Counted from the first letter of the stretch, positions 21,640-33,938 are shown. The stretch: DNA of 64,000 nt from Spisula solida (GCA_947247005.1 OX365956.1:16264089-16328088); one strand, 5' to 3'. Made by a program: numbers and translations. The notes: generated from the letters alone by a model not told the origin.

Positions 21640-22018
21640 GATACAGGAGGCATACTATAGTACATGTACACATGTATAGTGATCGTCCTGGCCGTTCGTC
21701 CATCCATTCGCCCCATTGAACATGGTAAACAAAACTTTCAATTTGTTGAGACTCAAATATTTTTGAAGTCCATATAGGCAATGCTTTCATGATAAATACC
21801 TTGCATTGTCAAAGCCATGTAACACTACCCAACATTTCAACGACACTATGGATCCTGATTGAAAATATTCACCAAAACTTTCAAGATCTTGAATCTTAAA
21901 TATTTTCGCATTGTTTACAAACGTGGCATATTTGTTTACCATAATAACCACTTTACATTGTTAACGCCATGTAACACCATCAAATAATTCAACAGAATAT
22001 GGTCCCTGGTTGACTAAG
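21640..22018 (-). repeat. Tandem-core dispersed repeat (pearl-like), minus strand
   Basis: Two diverged units of about 145 bp (21730-21874 and 21875-22018) share AAAACTTTCAA, AAATATTTT, GCCATGTAACAC and CAACA...TATGG words. They end on the left in GGCCGTTCGTCCATCCATTCG, the reverse complement of the ACGG-type tail seen at 5100-5150 and 29890-29930. This puts the repeat just 3' of the zinc-finger coding sequence. Confidence 0.5.
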
Positions 22019-22224
22019 CTTGTTTGTGTGGACAATGTTTCCACCGGCGCATAAGCATTTATTGAACGTAGACTTGTTTTAATTGAAATGCATATTTTAA
22101 GGGTACTTGTAATTTGTGTACATGTGAATGTAGACGTGAGTGCGCACGTTGTCTTTGAAATGTGTCTGTTAATCGTGTCAATGTATTAAAGTCAAGATTG
22201 GCTGACTATTTGTTTTAAAGATCC

Positions 22225-22230
22225 AATAAA
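22225..22230 (+). terminator. Candidate poly(A) signal of the zinc-finger gene
   Basis: AATAAA about 1 kb after the stop codon at 21210, in AT-rich sequence. If used, the pearl-like repeat at 21640-22018 would be part of the 3' UTR. Inference only. Confidence 0.3.
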
Positions 22231-22634
22231 GGTATTGCTGTCCCTTTAAATTGTGACTTGTTATAAATGCTTGCAATTGTGTTCGTGTCAGTTTCTTGCG
22301 AGATAGAGTGAATAACTAATGGTCAGTTATACATATGCTAGGTTGTCAATGTTTTTTCACCAGAGGGGACGGGATTATATAGGGTAGTTTCACATTTTTT
22401 AAAAATTGGTTGCCAAATTTCCTTCCCATGTGCAGAAAGTCCTGTCTAATGCCTTGAGGTGTTCCATGTCCATAAAATACGGGCCAAGTCTAATTTCCTC
22501 TACATGTGACTGATATTCCCATACATCGGGAAAGTCTTTATGTCTAATTCCGGGTGCATCCTTGCATTGATAAGTTCAATACTTGTAATTGCGTGCATTA
22601 CAGTTTCGTACGAGATATAGGGAACACATCCAAA

Positions 22635-22817
22635 TACAGTGAGGACTCGATATAACGACATCCGATATACTGACAAATTCATTATACTGACATCATATTT
22701 GGGGACAAAAGCCTTGTATTAAAACGCTCTTTGTATCAATTCAGTATACTGACATATTCGTTACAACGACATTTTTCTTGGAAACGAACAGCGTCGTTGT
22801 ATCGAGTTCTGACCGTA
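22635..22817. mobile_element. Pogo/Tigger-like MITE (183 bp)
   Basis: Left end TACAGTGAGGACTCGATATA; the right end in reverse complement is TACGGTCAGAACTCGATACA. CTCGATATAACGA-type TIRs flanked by TA are characteristic of pogo-group elements. Internal TATACTGACAT and CGACAT words repeat. No coding capacity. Confidence 0.7.
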
Positions 22818-23135
22818 GTAACAGAATTAGTTCCACCTTCACGTAAATGTACAGAGTATCATATTCAACAAATGCAAAATATAATCATATTATTTTTATA
22901 CCATCGTACTTGTTTATGAGTTGTCTGCCATTGAATACGCGCAAATTTGAAAACAAACCACTCGTTTCAAGGGCAGACAACTTATAAAAAACTTCAGTAA
23001 TCTATGATTTTTTGTTAAACATGATATTGTGTGTAGAAAGTTTGAACAAATCCTATCATTTGGATTTTTGCCCTATCTCTTATACGAGAATCTGCATCGA
23101 AGGCCTTTAAAATAGTCTGAAGTTAACGAGCGTGA

Positions 23136-23337
23136 CGCCTAGGTTCCACTGATGAATTCCTCATCGGCGATGTTCTCTCGATATATTCCGATACCACCCG
23201 ATTCATCACGATTCATTCTTTTATCACAAATTGTCTCATGACTTCCCCGAAGCTTTCGTAGAACACGTTTGACCTGTTCCCGATGTCCTGATAACTCATT
23301 TATGAGGCAAAAAATGCTCAGTGGGACCTAGGCTTAA
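23136..23337. mobile_element. AAGCCTAGGTCCCACTGAG MITE, copy 1
   Basis: The left end CGCCTAGGTTCCACTGATGA and the right end GCTCAGTGGGACCTAGGCTT are inverted repeats. The interior (TCGGCGATGTTCTC, ATACCACCCGATTCATCAC, GACTTCCCCGAAGCTT, CCTGTTCCCGATGTCC) is shared with 25329-25554 (inverted) and 39093-39316 (same orientation). Confidence 0.8.
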
Positions 23338-23690
23338 ACAAATACACATTTGTCAAGTTGTATACAATTGGTTGACAAGAATATAAGAATTGTTACTGTT
23401 TTGCCTCAATAATGCATAATATGTGTCACATAAGAAGCTTTCAGAATAGCTTTCCTATATAACTACGTTACAGTTTATATATTTATTGTAATTTGAATGT
23501 TTTCTTTAAATGTTTTATCACTATAGTGTTTTATTACGAAATTTGTTGAATAAATTTATGTATTACTTTGCATGGTTTTTTATTTTTGTTTTATTGTTTT
23601 ATCCGCACAAATTAACTAATGCACTCTATTTGCTTGGAAGGAGATACATGTATTAATAAATACAGTGATTGTTTTTAAACGAAATAATCG

Positions 23691-23815
23691 CCTAAGGTAT
23701 TTTTTCCCTAGGTAAATTCTTGCCGTAGGAATTTCCTCATGTCAAGTTGAGGAAAACAAGTTAGGGAATATGGAGATTAGGATTTTTTTCCTTAGAACCT
23801 TAGGTGCTTTATGAA
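23691..23815. repeat. Inverted repeat with CCTAAGGT arms and TTTATGAATACGGGCCC end
   Basis: GCCTAAGGTATTTTTTCC and, inverted, TTTTTTTCCTTAGAACCTTAGG. The right end GTGCTTTATGAATACGGGCCC resembles the end class of the 19136 element (CTTTGTGAACATGGGGC). Left limits uncertain. Confidence 0.4.
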
Positions 23816-23850
23816 TACGGGCCCTGACCCTTGACCTTTATACATGAATA

Positions 23851-24215
23851 TGCCTTCACTGTAACAATATATCTACATTACCTTGTGTATGTAGCCTTCA
23901 CTGTAACAATATATCTACATTACATTATGTATGTAACCTTCACTGTAACAACATATCTACATTACATTGTGTATGTAGCCTTCACTGTAACAACATATCT
24001 ACATTACATTGTGTGTGTGGCCTTCACTGTAACAACATATTTTCATTATATTGTGTATGTAGCCTTCATTGAAACAACATATCTACATTACATTGTGTAT
24101 GTAGCCTTCACTGTAACAACATATCTACATTACATTGTGTATGTAGCCTTCACTGTAACAACATATCTTCATTACATTGTGTATGTAGCCTTCACTGTAA
24201 CAACATATTCGGGAT
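23851..24215. repeat. 42-bp minisatellite (CCTTCACTGTAACAACATATCTACATTACATTGTGTATGTAG)
   Basis: Eight to nine well-conserved units. Because 42 is a multiple of three and units lack stops in one frame, a 148-codon frame reads AFTVTTYLHYIVYV repeatedly. Its hydrophobic pattern is not taken as a membrane protein. Confidence 0.92.
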
Positions 24216-24387
24216 ATCTACATTACAATATGTACACTACTCAAAATTTGATAAGGGCCAAGCAATTTTCCATTTGAATATTTTGCAAATTGAATCAGAT
24301 TGACCAGTAGAATTTTCAAAAAGCATAATGCTACATCTGCAATATTGTAAACCAATAACGATTACTTCGAAATTTAATGTCTAAGTG

Positions 24388-24557
24388 CTGATAAGTCCAA
24401 CCCCATTAAAATGTTCATGCTACATTCAAGCCTCTGGAGTAACGGAATGTGGTCATTTTCTTGGCATTTTGGGTCTTACACGATATGGTAATAAAAACCG
24501 GATAAAAATTTCCATATTAATCTAGCCACTTTGGTCCCTGCCAAAAGGGCTTATCAG
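24388..24557. mobile_element. MITE with CTGATAAGTCC ends, copy 2 (170 bp)
   Basis: Left CTGATAAGTCCAACCCCATT and right GCCAAAAGGGCTTATCAG form inverted ends. The central GGTCTTACACGATATGGTAAT is shared with 17557-17707. Confidence 0.65.
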
Positions 24558-24884
24558 TTACCTGGGAAACGACCTAATTTTGGCAATGCGTATCAAATGC
24601 AAGACATCAAGCTTTGAACTTTAGAAGCAGATAAGATGATATTTTATTAATTGCACAACGTTTTCTTCATCGGTGTTGTACATGTAACGTGAGACGAACA
24701 TCAAAATCAATTTCTTGGCCCTTAGCAAAGTTTAAGTAGTATATGTATCCTTCACTGATATTTCTGTGACGGATACATACATAATGTAATACTGTATATC
24801 ATCATGTACGTATAAAGGCCAATTGCTACATGTGCTCGATAATGTAGGATACATACATGTATGCTGTCACAGATGGTTACATAC

Positions 24885-25050
24885 GAGGGGTGGCTAAGAA
24901 TAAACCAGACTGTTATCATTAGTTGCAAAAGATCACCCCTCATTACACACATGGTAATGTATAATTTTATGAATTGCATCGAATACATTTCGGGCAGTAG
25001 CAGAGATTGTACTGTCCTGTTAAGGAGAGAGTGACACAGTGATCTAGTCC
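24885..25050 (+). mobile_element. Possible mariner 5' end fragment
   Basis: ACGAGGGGTGGCTAAGAATA resembles the ACGAGGGGTGGCTGAAAAG-type ends of some mariner elements. GATCACCCCTCAT 45 bp further is partly complementary. No transposase remains and no opposite end was identified. Confidence 0.3.
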
Positions 25051-25328
25051 ACCATTACGATATTACCCCAATTATAAAGGCTCATAAATACAGACATGTA
25101 CATGATTGAATAATGTCTATGCTAAATTAAAATGATATATTCGCTCTATCAGTTCAGACATTAGTTGTAATATTTTGTGTAAACATAAACGACTATGTCA
25201 CTCTCACACTATCCTAAGTGGACAGTACATTACACCACGCCGGTAATGAGTTGATATGATAATTTCACTGACTTCCAGGCTGACTATATGTACGGGGAGA
25301 CTTGTTTACGGTTGCAACACAAAAACCT

Positions 25329-25554
25329 TAAGCCTAGGTCCCACTGAGCATTATTTGCATTGGCGATGTATTCCCGATTGAATTCAATGAGTATTTAGGA
25401 CATCAGGAACAGGTTCATCGTGGTCGAGGGGAAGCTTCGGGGAAGTCATTAGACAGTTTGTGATATCGGATGGAATTGTGATGAATCAGGTGGTATCGGA
25501 AGAAATCGGGAGTATATCGCCGATGTGGAATTCCTCAGTGGGGCATAGGCTTTA
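25329..25554. mobile_element. AAGCCTAGGTCCCACTGAG MITE, copy 2 (226 bp, inverted relative to copies 1 and 3)
   Basis: Left TTAAGCCTAGGTCCCACTGA, right CCTCAGTGGGGCATAGGCTT. The interior aligns in reverse complement with 23136-23337 and 39093-39316, including AAGCTTCGGGGAAGTCAT and GGTGGTATCGG. Confidence 0.8.
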
Positions 25555-26494
25555 AAAAGAGAATTACATGATGACATGCTTAACACGCTGATCTTAAACA
25601 TTAACAGAACAAGTAACCCGGGATAGTCAATGGACATGAGATGTTTAAACTAATCCCCAATTCTCCTGAAATTTTACCACCAATCTATCAAACCATTTTG
25701 TTCCTGGTTTGGCTTCGGTTTTTGAAATCATTTGTGTACAAGTATATGGGTCAGTTATTTTTAATCATATTTTGTTGTAAATGACAAGGTTCGCAAAAAG
25801 CTAATTTTGGCCCTGTGATTTTTCTATAAATAAAAAACGCATTTTCTATACATTTGGCCATAATTCTAATAAAAAAATACTACCTGGTTACTACTGTTAA
25901 AAAATGAGCATACATATCCCAGTTGACTAGTATGTAATATCTTGAAAAAACTGCATGTTTAGCCAAAAAGATCATTTTGCCATTTTCACGGGTATTTATG
26001 ACATAAAACCTTTTTTCCCTTTTTTCTATATATTTGGCGTGCAGGGGCATGCTCCCCCGGAAATTTTTTAAACTTCTTTATCGTCGCAGGTGCATTCTTA
26101 GGCGTTTTCAGACTAAAAAACAAGAAAAACTACGACTCTCAATTGTGATAGGGTAAATAGAATTCATCAAAATATCTAAATCATTAACATGAATGAAAAT
26201 CACAGAAGTAGGACTCTACATTATTGTCTAGATTCCATATAAACATAGATTCACTTATTGTATGAGGCTCCAGGGACATGCTCCCACGAATGTTTTGAAA
26301 TTATGTTCTGTCGTATGTTTTCTCTGGGCTGTTTTCAGACAAAATACCAATGGCAGTCCAAGTGAGTTTGACACTCCTATACCCCATACCCTCATTGATT
26401 TTTATTGCATTTTCGCCATTTTTATTTTTTCGGCTTGCTGTGAAAAAAGTGTAGGCCGCGGCCTGTATGGCCTAGAGGAAGTTATGCCCCTGAA

Positions 26495-26580
26495 TTATTC
26501 GTCGAGGGAAATGAGGATGTGTATGCTTAATTTATTGAAAGACAGTGTTAAGTTTGACAAAACACAGGGCCAAATTAAGC
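26495..26580 (+). repeat. Dispersed repeat, copy 2 (TCGAGGGAAAT...GACAAAACACAGGGCC)
   Basis: Collinear with 12285-12410. It lies inside a 133-codon frame (26262-26663) that therefore looks like repeat-derived chance coding. The nearby CATGCTCCCACGAA / CATGCTCCCCCGGA words (26272 and 26049) suggest a second local duplication. Confidence 0.45.
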
Positions 26581-27597
26581 CAAAAATTAACCTTGTCCAT
26601 TCCCACTCACTGCAATACGAAATCAGCATGAATGTGGAAGAACCAGTTGGAATAAAACTATAAATGGTAAACATTCGTGACAATCGGGAGGGAAAGTCGA
26701 AGTGGACAACGTTTCTTACAGCTTTATTGAAGTGCCGTTCGAATCTGTCTCGATTGATTCTTGAACATTTCGTGTACATTCTGGCGCATGATAAGCCCCA
26801 GTGTCACAAGAGGCAAAACAATTGGCCATGATTCCATCAGAAAAAAATCCTATACATTCGAAGTGCATTCCAAAAATACTACCTGCATTCTGAGTGCATC
26901 CCGTGTATTCGGATTTATTCTCGTGGCAATTTCGAATATTTTGAGTATGAGCAAAGCATTTTATCATTGTTTAGTTTTTATTATAACTACGAGGTATAAT
27001 ACAATCAATTCCAACCAATACCATCAGACCAAATGGTTCACAATTTCAAACTTGGGTTCGTAACAATACAATGTAAGTTGCAAATGTCGGTCTGATTTCA
27101 AAGTCAATTTCGAATTAATGTTATTTTAACTGTAATTAACTTATAAAATAATTACATAAGTGTTATAATAAAATGCATGAAACTTTGAAAACGTGCAATC
27201 AACCAGATAATTATTAAATCACGGAATACTTAAAAATAGCATCTCTTCAGCGGACAAGTCTTTTAGAGCGAGTTCTTTATGGAACTGTAGGGTAGGGTAT
27301 GCTATATGCATGACCCTGGTCATATGATATCTAAAACAGCTTCAAGTTACACTGCTAATTTTGCGTGCCGTACAGAAAAAGGGAATCAGTAAACACTGCC
27401 AGGAGTTGGTGTTACTGGAGTTCGACTATTCAGTGGTGAAGGCACAAAACGTGTAGAAACCAAGTGCGTTCGAATGGAACACGAGTCTTCCTAGATTGAA
27501 CTCGCGTTCGATCCGAACACTCGCCCTAAATGATCGAAATGTAGGATACATGTATCTGATCTATAGTTAAATAAAAAGATATTTTAGATAGTATTCC

Positions 27598-27925
27598 TAC
27601 AAGGTGTCCAAAAGATACAGTTTACAGATTCAGTGTCTATTTATCAAATAACTTCCTACTACTACCAAGAAGAAAACTTGGACAAACGAATGAGAGACAA
27701 CTTGAAAAAACGTCATAAATACTGAAAGAGACGTCAGAGACGATGTAAGGTAATTTTTATAAATTGATATCTTTCTAAAAACTACTCGACTTATGATCTT
27801 AAAACTTGTACCAGAAAAAAAACTTTTTATCTATTTTTATACGTGCGCAAGGTTTCGTCGGGGCAGTAAAACGTAGAGAATAATGTCTTGATAAATAGAC
27901 CTAACATTTTTTTGGACATCCTGTA
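27598..27925. mobile_element. Mariner-type MITE (328 bp)
   Basis: Left TACAAGGTGTCCAAAAGATA; right end in reverse complement TACAGGATGTCCAAAAAAAT. Both sides then carry GTCTATTTATCAA about 40 bp inward. Ends of the TACAGGGTGTCCCAAAA class with a TA target are typical of mariner/Tc1-derived elements. No transposase frame is present. A one-ended relative lies at 18894. Confidence 0.7.
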
Positions 27926-28157
27926 TAATAATAGCAAAGTGGGGCTTTAAATATACTACATTTGTATAGGCAAATATCTAGGTTATGTTTATGTTCGTTT
28001 GTCAGTAGAATTTATTTACTAGTAGTTAATCTCCCAATTTGACCTACCAAGGATAAATATTTACCTTTTTTATAAACATTGCTTTGCGATCTATAAATAA
28101 TAATAATGTGTGAGAGCAATCCTATAATGGTTGCACCGATATGCATACTCAAAATGT

Positions 28158-30548
28158 ACAAGACAAATTTGTGATGCAATGCATCAAAGTAGCCGCAATT
28201 TTGTGGTTTACATGGCATGAATACTGTTATATCAAGCAACGGTGTTATAAATTATTCTAAACGACTGAAATCTCTAACGTTTCATTCAGATAGAATGAAA
28301 TTGAGCAGGAAATATTCCAATATACACAGGTATTTGACATTATAAACTGGGAGTCACTGAAAAGTTACCACTTATATATATCTCTGTATTTTGTATACAA
28401 TACGACCTATCGGTACAAAAGTTTTCTAGTGTGTGCATCTGAATATTGTTAAAGTTGTGACTTCTCAGTAAGGTCAAAACATAGTTGTGTTCGGCTCTTA
28501 ACACAGTGTAACGTGAATTTTAAATATAAGAGTCAATTGATAGGATGGTACCTAACTTTTCATTGAGTATAAGTAACGGTATTGTATAACAGATCTAGAT
28601 CTTTTAATTTCTACTTATTGTTTAACAGCAATTTCGTTTACAAATGCATTTCTATATGGATGAGCAAAACGTTCTTATATATACATGCTGCACGATATGA
28701 AGTAAAAACACGTAAATACATGTAGCATGCAACCCTCGCATATATACAATTACAAGCACATTATAAATCACTGAAACATTATTATGTGACCATTCTAAAT
28801 AGCTTACTGGTATTGGAAACTAGTCATCATTCCTTTGACCAATTGGATGTGCAGTGTTGCAATGTCACCAGATTATTAACATAATTCAAAATAAATTTGA
28901 AGTACTTGATAGTTCCACATATTTATTGGATTAAAGTAAATGTAGAATACAATGAATCGGTAAAACCGAATTATGCTTCCCGAAGCAAGTGTTTGTCCCA
29001 AAATTGGAAATAACTTATTACAGATACAGGTAAAAAAAGAAAATAATGTAGAATTTTGGTTCTTTGACACCGCACTTCCTCTAACATTATGTTGAGTTTC
29101 AATCAAATGCCATCAATACTGTTCAAGTGAAGGCCTGCCAAGCATTAATTTGTATGAAAAAGGGAGATAATTAAAAAACAATAAAGGTGCACTTCTCCTG
29201 AATGAGATTAATTCACCTATAAAGTTTCAAATCAATACCTCCAATAATGAAGGAGTTATGACCTGGACAAGAAGTAAGTATAAAAGTACAAAAGGCCATA
29301 ACTCCAAAAATTTACAATAAAGAGTTATGTTTCTTGTGCACCGCACTTCCTCTCAATGAGATCTATTCACATATGAAGTTTCAAATTGATATCTCTAATA
29401 CTGTATGAGTTCTGGCCCAGAGAAGAATTAAGTATAAAAAATTACAAAGGGAAATAACTCAAAAATATATATTGTAGGGTTATGGTTCTTTCACACTGCA
29501 TTTCCTATCAATGAGGTCTATTCACCTATGAAGTTTCAAATTGATATCTCTAATACTAATTAAGTTATGGCCCGGACAAGAATGAAGTATGAAAAAAAAT
29601 AGAAAGGGGAGTAACTCAAAAAGTGTGCAATCAAGAGTTATGGTTCTTGTGCACTGCACTTCCCCTCAATGAGGTCTAGTCACCGATAAAGTTTCAAATT
29701 GATATCTCTAATACTGTTTAAGTTATGGCCCGGACAAGAATGAAGTATGAAAAATTACAAAGGGGAATAACTAAAAACATATGCAATCAAGAGTTATGGT
29801 TCTTGTGCACTGCACTTCCCCTCAATGAGGTCTATTCACCTAAGAAGTTTCAAATTAATATCTCTAATACTCTTCAAGTTATGGCCCGGACAAAAGTGTG
29901 ACAGATGGACAGACGGGCGGACAAAGCGGCGACTATATGCTCACCCTTCGGGGAGCATAAAAAATACACAATTAGGCCCTCCTGCATTTTAAATGCGGAC
30001 TTGGGATTCGATGACGGTGCAGTTACATTGTACCTAGGGTTTTTCTACTTCACTCTCAGTCTCTGGGAGCTGAAAATATTGGCTGTCATTTTGAGGTATT
30101 TCAGCTCTACAGGGGTTAAATTTATAGCTATGCTCATTCAGGTTATTGTAAAAAGGTAAACAACAAATTAGGTCCTTTGGCAATCACTTATTAAATATGT
30201 TAAAAGCTAAACATGCATTTTTAAATTATTTAGCTCTTAATAAAGCAATTAAAAATTTTAAAAGGTACAACTTTAGGTCTATTTTCATTTTAATATTTTT
30301 TTCGAACTGACAAATATTCATTCATACTGACAAATATTCATTCGGACTGACAACATTTTGACCGTCGTGTGGATAAGGAAAATTATTTGCTGAACTGTCG
30401 TGCGGATAAGGAAAATAATCGGCACAACCGACGTGCGGATAAGAAAATTAATCAGTATAATCATCGTGCAAATAAGGAAAATAATTTACGAGACTGTCGT
30501 GGGGATAAGGAAAACAATTCAATTATTGGCACAACTGTCTTGCGCATC
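28158..30548 (+). mobile_element. 2.4 kb composite repeat, left copy
   Basis: Direct copy of 57754-60175, matching from ACAAGACAAATTT to CTTGCGCATC with scattered substitutions and small indels (about 90-95% identity by eye). Internal order: a left single-copy segment (28158-28860), five or six tandem units of about 150 bp (about 28870-29880), a GACGGGCGGACAAAGCGGCG tail and CCTTCGGGGAGCATAAAAA (29915-29963), a second single-copy segment (to about 30350), and the start of a 33-bp minisatellite. No transposase or RT frame exists, so it is probably non-autonomous. The tandem cores plus ACGG-like tail resemble bivalve pearl elements. Confidence 0.8.
28870..29950 (+). repeat. 150-bp tandem cores and GACGG tail inside the 2.4 kb repeat
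   Basis: Units carry GGTTCTT(T/G)(T/C)GCAC(T/C)GCACTTCC, TCAATGAGGTCTATTCACC, AAGTTTCAAATTGATATCTC and GTTATGGCCCGGACAAGAAT. The last unit runs into GACAGATGGACAGACGGGCG and then TATGCTCACCCTTCGGGGAG. The small frame at 29905-30159 is not considered coding. Confidence 0.75.
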
Positions 30549-30800
30549 AGGAAAATAATTGGCATGACCATCATGCGCATAAGGAAAATAATTGGTATGA
30601 CTGTCGTGCGGCGGATAATGAAAATAATTGGCACGAGCATCATGTGCATAAGGAAAATAATTGGTACGACTGTCGTTCGGATTACCAAAGTAATAGGGAC
30701 GACTGTCAGACGCATAAGGAAAATAATAATTGGCATGACTGTCAATCATGTGGGTAAGAAAAAAAATTGGCCCGACCATCATGCAGATAAGGAAGATAAT
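30355..30800. repeat. 33-bp minisatellite (TGTCGTGCGGATAAGGAAAATAATTGGCA)
   Basis: About 13 units, with near-multiple-of-three lengths that leave frames open on both strands (156 codons plus; 94 and 96 minus, as RADKENN-type repeats). In the right 2.4 kb copy only about four units remain before the sequence switches at 60176. Confidence 0.88.
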
Positions 30801-30839
30801 CGACAACATACTGTTAAAAAGGATTTCACAAGCATATGA

Positions 30840-31490
30840 TTAACGATGCTCATCCAAGACTGCCCAGCTCGACTGAATCAATCTAATGTCATAAGTCTGT
30901 GATATTTATTCATTTTGGTTAGTGAACTTTTATAAGATTTCAGATTTTATCATTTATTTAACAGTTTTCAATAGTGTTAAATTCGTACAGTTACAGTGTA
31001 GCACACGATGCCTCGTACTGATGTAAACAATTGGCGTGCAAAACGAAATAGCAATGCACAATAGATGCATAACATTGTTCAAAAGTTGTTTACATTTTTT
31101 AACATTTTGGGTCGAATCGGTACGAGTACGACAGTGACTTACTTCAAGGTCTGTATCGGATGTTGATGAAATTGCATAACTACGTTCGTTATGAGTATTA
31201 AAGAAGATTTTCCTTGTTCAACAAGTACTAGCGTCTTGTATTCACTTATTCCCGGCTATTTTTAATAAGTAAAGTTTTATCAAAACAATATATCTACTTC
31301 CGCCGTCATGTTTAAAACGCGGCCAAACTGCGGGCACGTGCGGTCAAATCAAGCAACTTTAAAATCATCAAGATATTGTTCATAATATATGAAAACTACT
31401 TATATAATCACAATAAACAGCACAATATCACAATAATTGCTAAAATACTGATATGTTACCGTTAAACTTTTGGAAGCAAGTACCCGGGCC
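30840..31490. other. Non-coding AT-rich spacer
   Basis: No coding signal, tandem array or strong inverted repeat was recognised. Confidence 0.35.
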
Positions 31491-31491
31491 A

Positions 31492-31572
31492 ACCCATTCT
31501 GTAGTCTGGTTCCCTGTCGTTCTATATTTGTTTAGAAGTGATAGGGGAGGTAATCCAGACTACCCATTCTGT
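31492..31572. mobile_element. 59-bp palindromic insert flanked by an 11-bp direct repeat
   Basis: ACCCATTCTGT at 31492-31502 and 31562-31572 brackets a 59-bp segment whose ends, AGTCTGG and CCAGACT, are inverted, with gapped complementarity inward (TTCCCT / AGGGGAGGTAA). It could be a minimal TIR insertion with its target duplication. Confidence 0.5.
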
Positions 31573-32098
31573 GACCGCAGATTCGGTAGTTTTACCGCGT
31601 TTTAAACAAGTCTATTTATAGTACAGAATTTATGAATAGACTAATTCCGGCGACTCAACATTTTTTTTATCAAATTAATGTTTAAATTTCAGCAATTTCT
31701 TTTCTTTTCATTATCTATAATTGATAAAAAAAGAAAATTTATATGAAACTCCATATTATTGTTTTTATGCGAAAACATCAGCATCATTGGTAAACGAATA
31801 CAACTATCGATAAAATTAGCGATCAGTTCAGTAGTAGAAAAAAATAGACACCTCAGCTAGTCTACGCAAAAAGGGATCAGCAATTAAATTATTAATACGA
31901 AAACATTTTTTATTTTAATTACGAACATTATCCATCCAAAAAATGTCATTTATGGTGGGATCAATGAGAATTTAAATGTGTTTGTACAGGTATCAATTAA
32001 TAGCTTCAATATCCACGCAAACAAATTTATTCATTTTAATAACTATCAGTAACTTGTCCTTTCTCGTCCAGGGGAGAAATTTGGTTGGTATTTCATAA

Positions 32099-32123
32099 GA
32101 TAGCCGCCTCCTGGGCGGCTATC
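32099..32123. repeat. Perfect 10-bp hairpin, GC-rich
   Basis: GATAGCCGCC (32099-32108), five-base loop, GGCGGCTATC (32114-32123). Confidence 0.6.
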
Positions 32124-33715
32124 AACAATTGCGTATTTGATGTATATTAATTAAGACACAAAACGAGCTATAAAGCGCAATAAATGAAGCGTTACTTTAC
32201 TGAATATGGCTTTCTACTCTATTATCCAAATCAAAACGCATATATTGATAAGAGTCAACAACATTTAAAAAAAAATATAATAAATAATATGATAATGTTA
32301 GTAATAATAATAATGATAAATGCTTTATTTTTCGAGAACATTTATTTGATAATATAAAAAATTGACAATCCGGCGTTTAGTATGCGTTTTGCCGCTCTTC
32401 AATCCGCGGGGCCTTGGTGCAATTTGATTTATTAAAATATTATATATAATACTTATAGCTCGACAAATCAATTAAAAATATCAAACGATGTAAGCCATAT
32501 ATTAAAAACTGTAGCAATAAATTATGCAATCAAACATAACAATGCATAATTAATAAAATATGAGCATTGACGCGCGAGGAATAATGACCGCCATAGCTCT
32601 CAGGCTCCCTATACGAATACAAATACGAACGTTTATTTTGCATAAAACATAATACAATGCTTATAACAAATAAATACAAATAACAGAGATGAAAAACATG
32701 ATTTTTCAGCAGACAAACAAATATGGAATGAATATAATGGATATTAAGCGTTGTGTGTTCAAAGTCCGGCTGGCTTCGTAAGCTATACAAACACCCCCAC
32801 ATTAGAAACACTGTTACACATTTTGACACAATGTAACACGTGTTAATCAATTATCAATTAGTCTCTGTACTCATATCGAACATCGGAAGTATTCAATATC
32901 GAGTATCATCGAATCCAAAACATATATCCTTTCTTATTGTTTACATGATATGTCGAAATGTCTCAATTTGCTGTCAAATTTGCCAATCCCCAAAACGTTA
33001 CATCTGGACAAATTTGTAAACGCATGCCCTAAGCTATATAAAACATGTATCAGAGTACTCGTACATTTCTGAAATAGTATCATGCGATATAAACACATTA
33101 AATGCTCTCGTTATTTCACTAATTCCAATCCCTTTACTTAACATGATAATAAAATTGTCTTAAATCGTTAATTACAGGGAAGGGAAGAAGCGAGGACACC
33201 TGTTACTTGAGTGTTTTATGACTATATCGGGTAATCCCGTATGTATGCTGATGTACCGGACTCGCGACAAACCTTGTTAAAATCACCACATATATAGTTG
33301 CACATTAATTCGACCAAATTACATTTTATTCGGTTTAATATCAAATTCAATCTACGTCCAGGTGTGTTGGGACGGTGATGTGGTGTTTTTATAACTCACA
33401 GCTGTATAACAAGGCTCGGTTTCATGTGTATCCCGTATCAGGTTATATACTTAACCGATACTTAATAGTTTATGTGTCAAATTTGCACGCGATTGGTAAA
33501 TATTTAAGAAACGTTAAATGGCACTTTCATATCGAGATACAATTAAGTTTAAGTGTAAGTCTCGTAAAGAACTCAAACTTTAAATTGAATGAGAACACTC
33601 GATGAGTCAGTTCAATGTGTTCTCTGAGACATTTCTAAGACTAAATGATAAACAGTAACATCTTAATTTAATGACCATGTTGCGATTCAGTGTCTGTACG
33701 AGCAATTGTAACTGG
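32124..33715. other. Non-coding AT-rich spacer
   Basis: Contains a short (TAA)n run near 32300. Reading frames below 107 codons show no domain. Nothing else recognised. Confidence 0.35.
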
Positions 33716-33800
33716 GTCATCCGGCTGGGGCGTTCAGTCTTTTTTTATTGCTGAAACTAGGTCATTCAGGTGAAACCTTGGCATTCAGCTTTTTAATACT
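33716..33800 (-). repeat. Inverted units of the 42-bp minisatellite
   Basis: In reverse complement, GCTGAATGCCAAGGTTTC, TGACCTAGTTTCAGCAATAA and GCCCCAGCCGGATGACC match the array at 5570-6125. It precedes the repeat core at 33939 by about 140 bp. Confidence 0.6.
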
Positions 33801-33938
33801 GTTTTTTCTACTTTTTAGGACTTCTGACAGCTACAATTATTGTCGGCAGTAAATAGTCTCCTTGAGTTCAACTACTTATTACAACCACGTGTGACACGTG
33901 CAACTACTATCACATATCACACATAAAGATAATATTAA

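Noticed and set aside
23831..24277. 148-codon frame resembling a multi-pass membrane protein
   Set aside because: It is the 42-bp minisatellite translated; no conserved start context, no non-repetitive domain.
26262..26663. 133-codon frame as a possible small gene
   Set aside because: Part of it is a dispersed repeat also present at 12285-12410; no domain, signal or splice structure.
30369..30839. 156-codon RADKENN-repeat protein and its antisense frames
   Set aside because: A 33-bp minisatellite keeps frames open on both strands; the homologous right copy is cut short.
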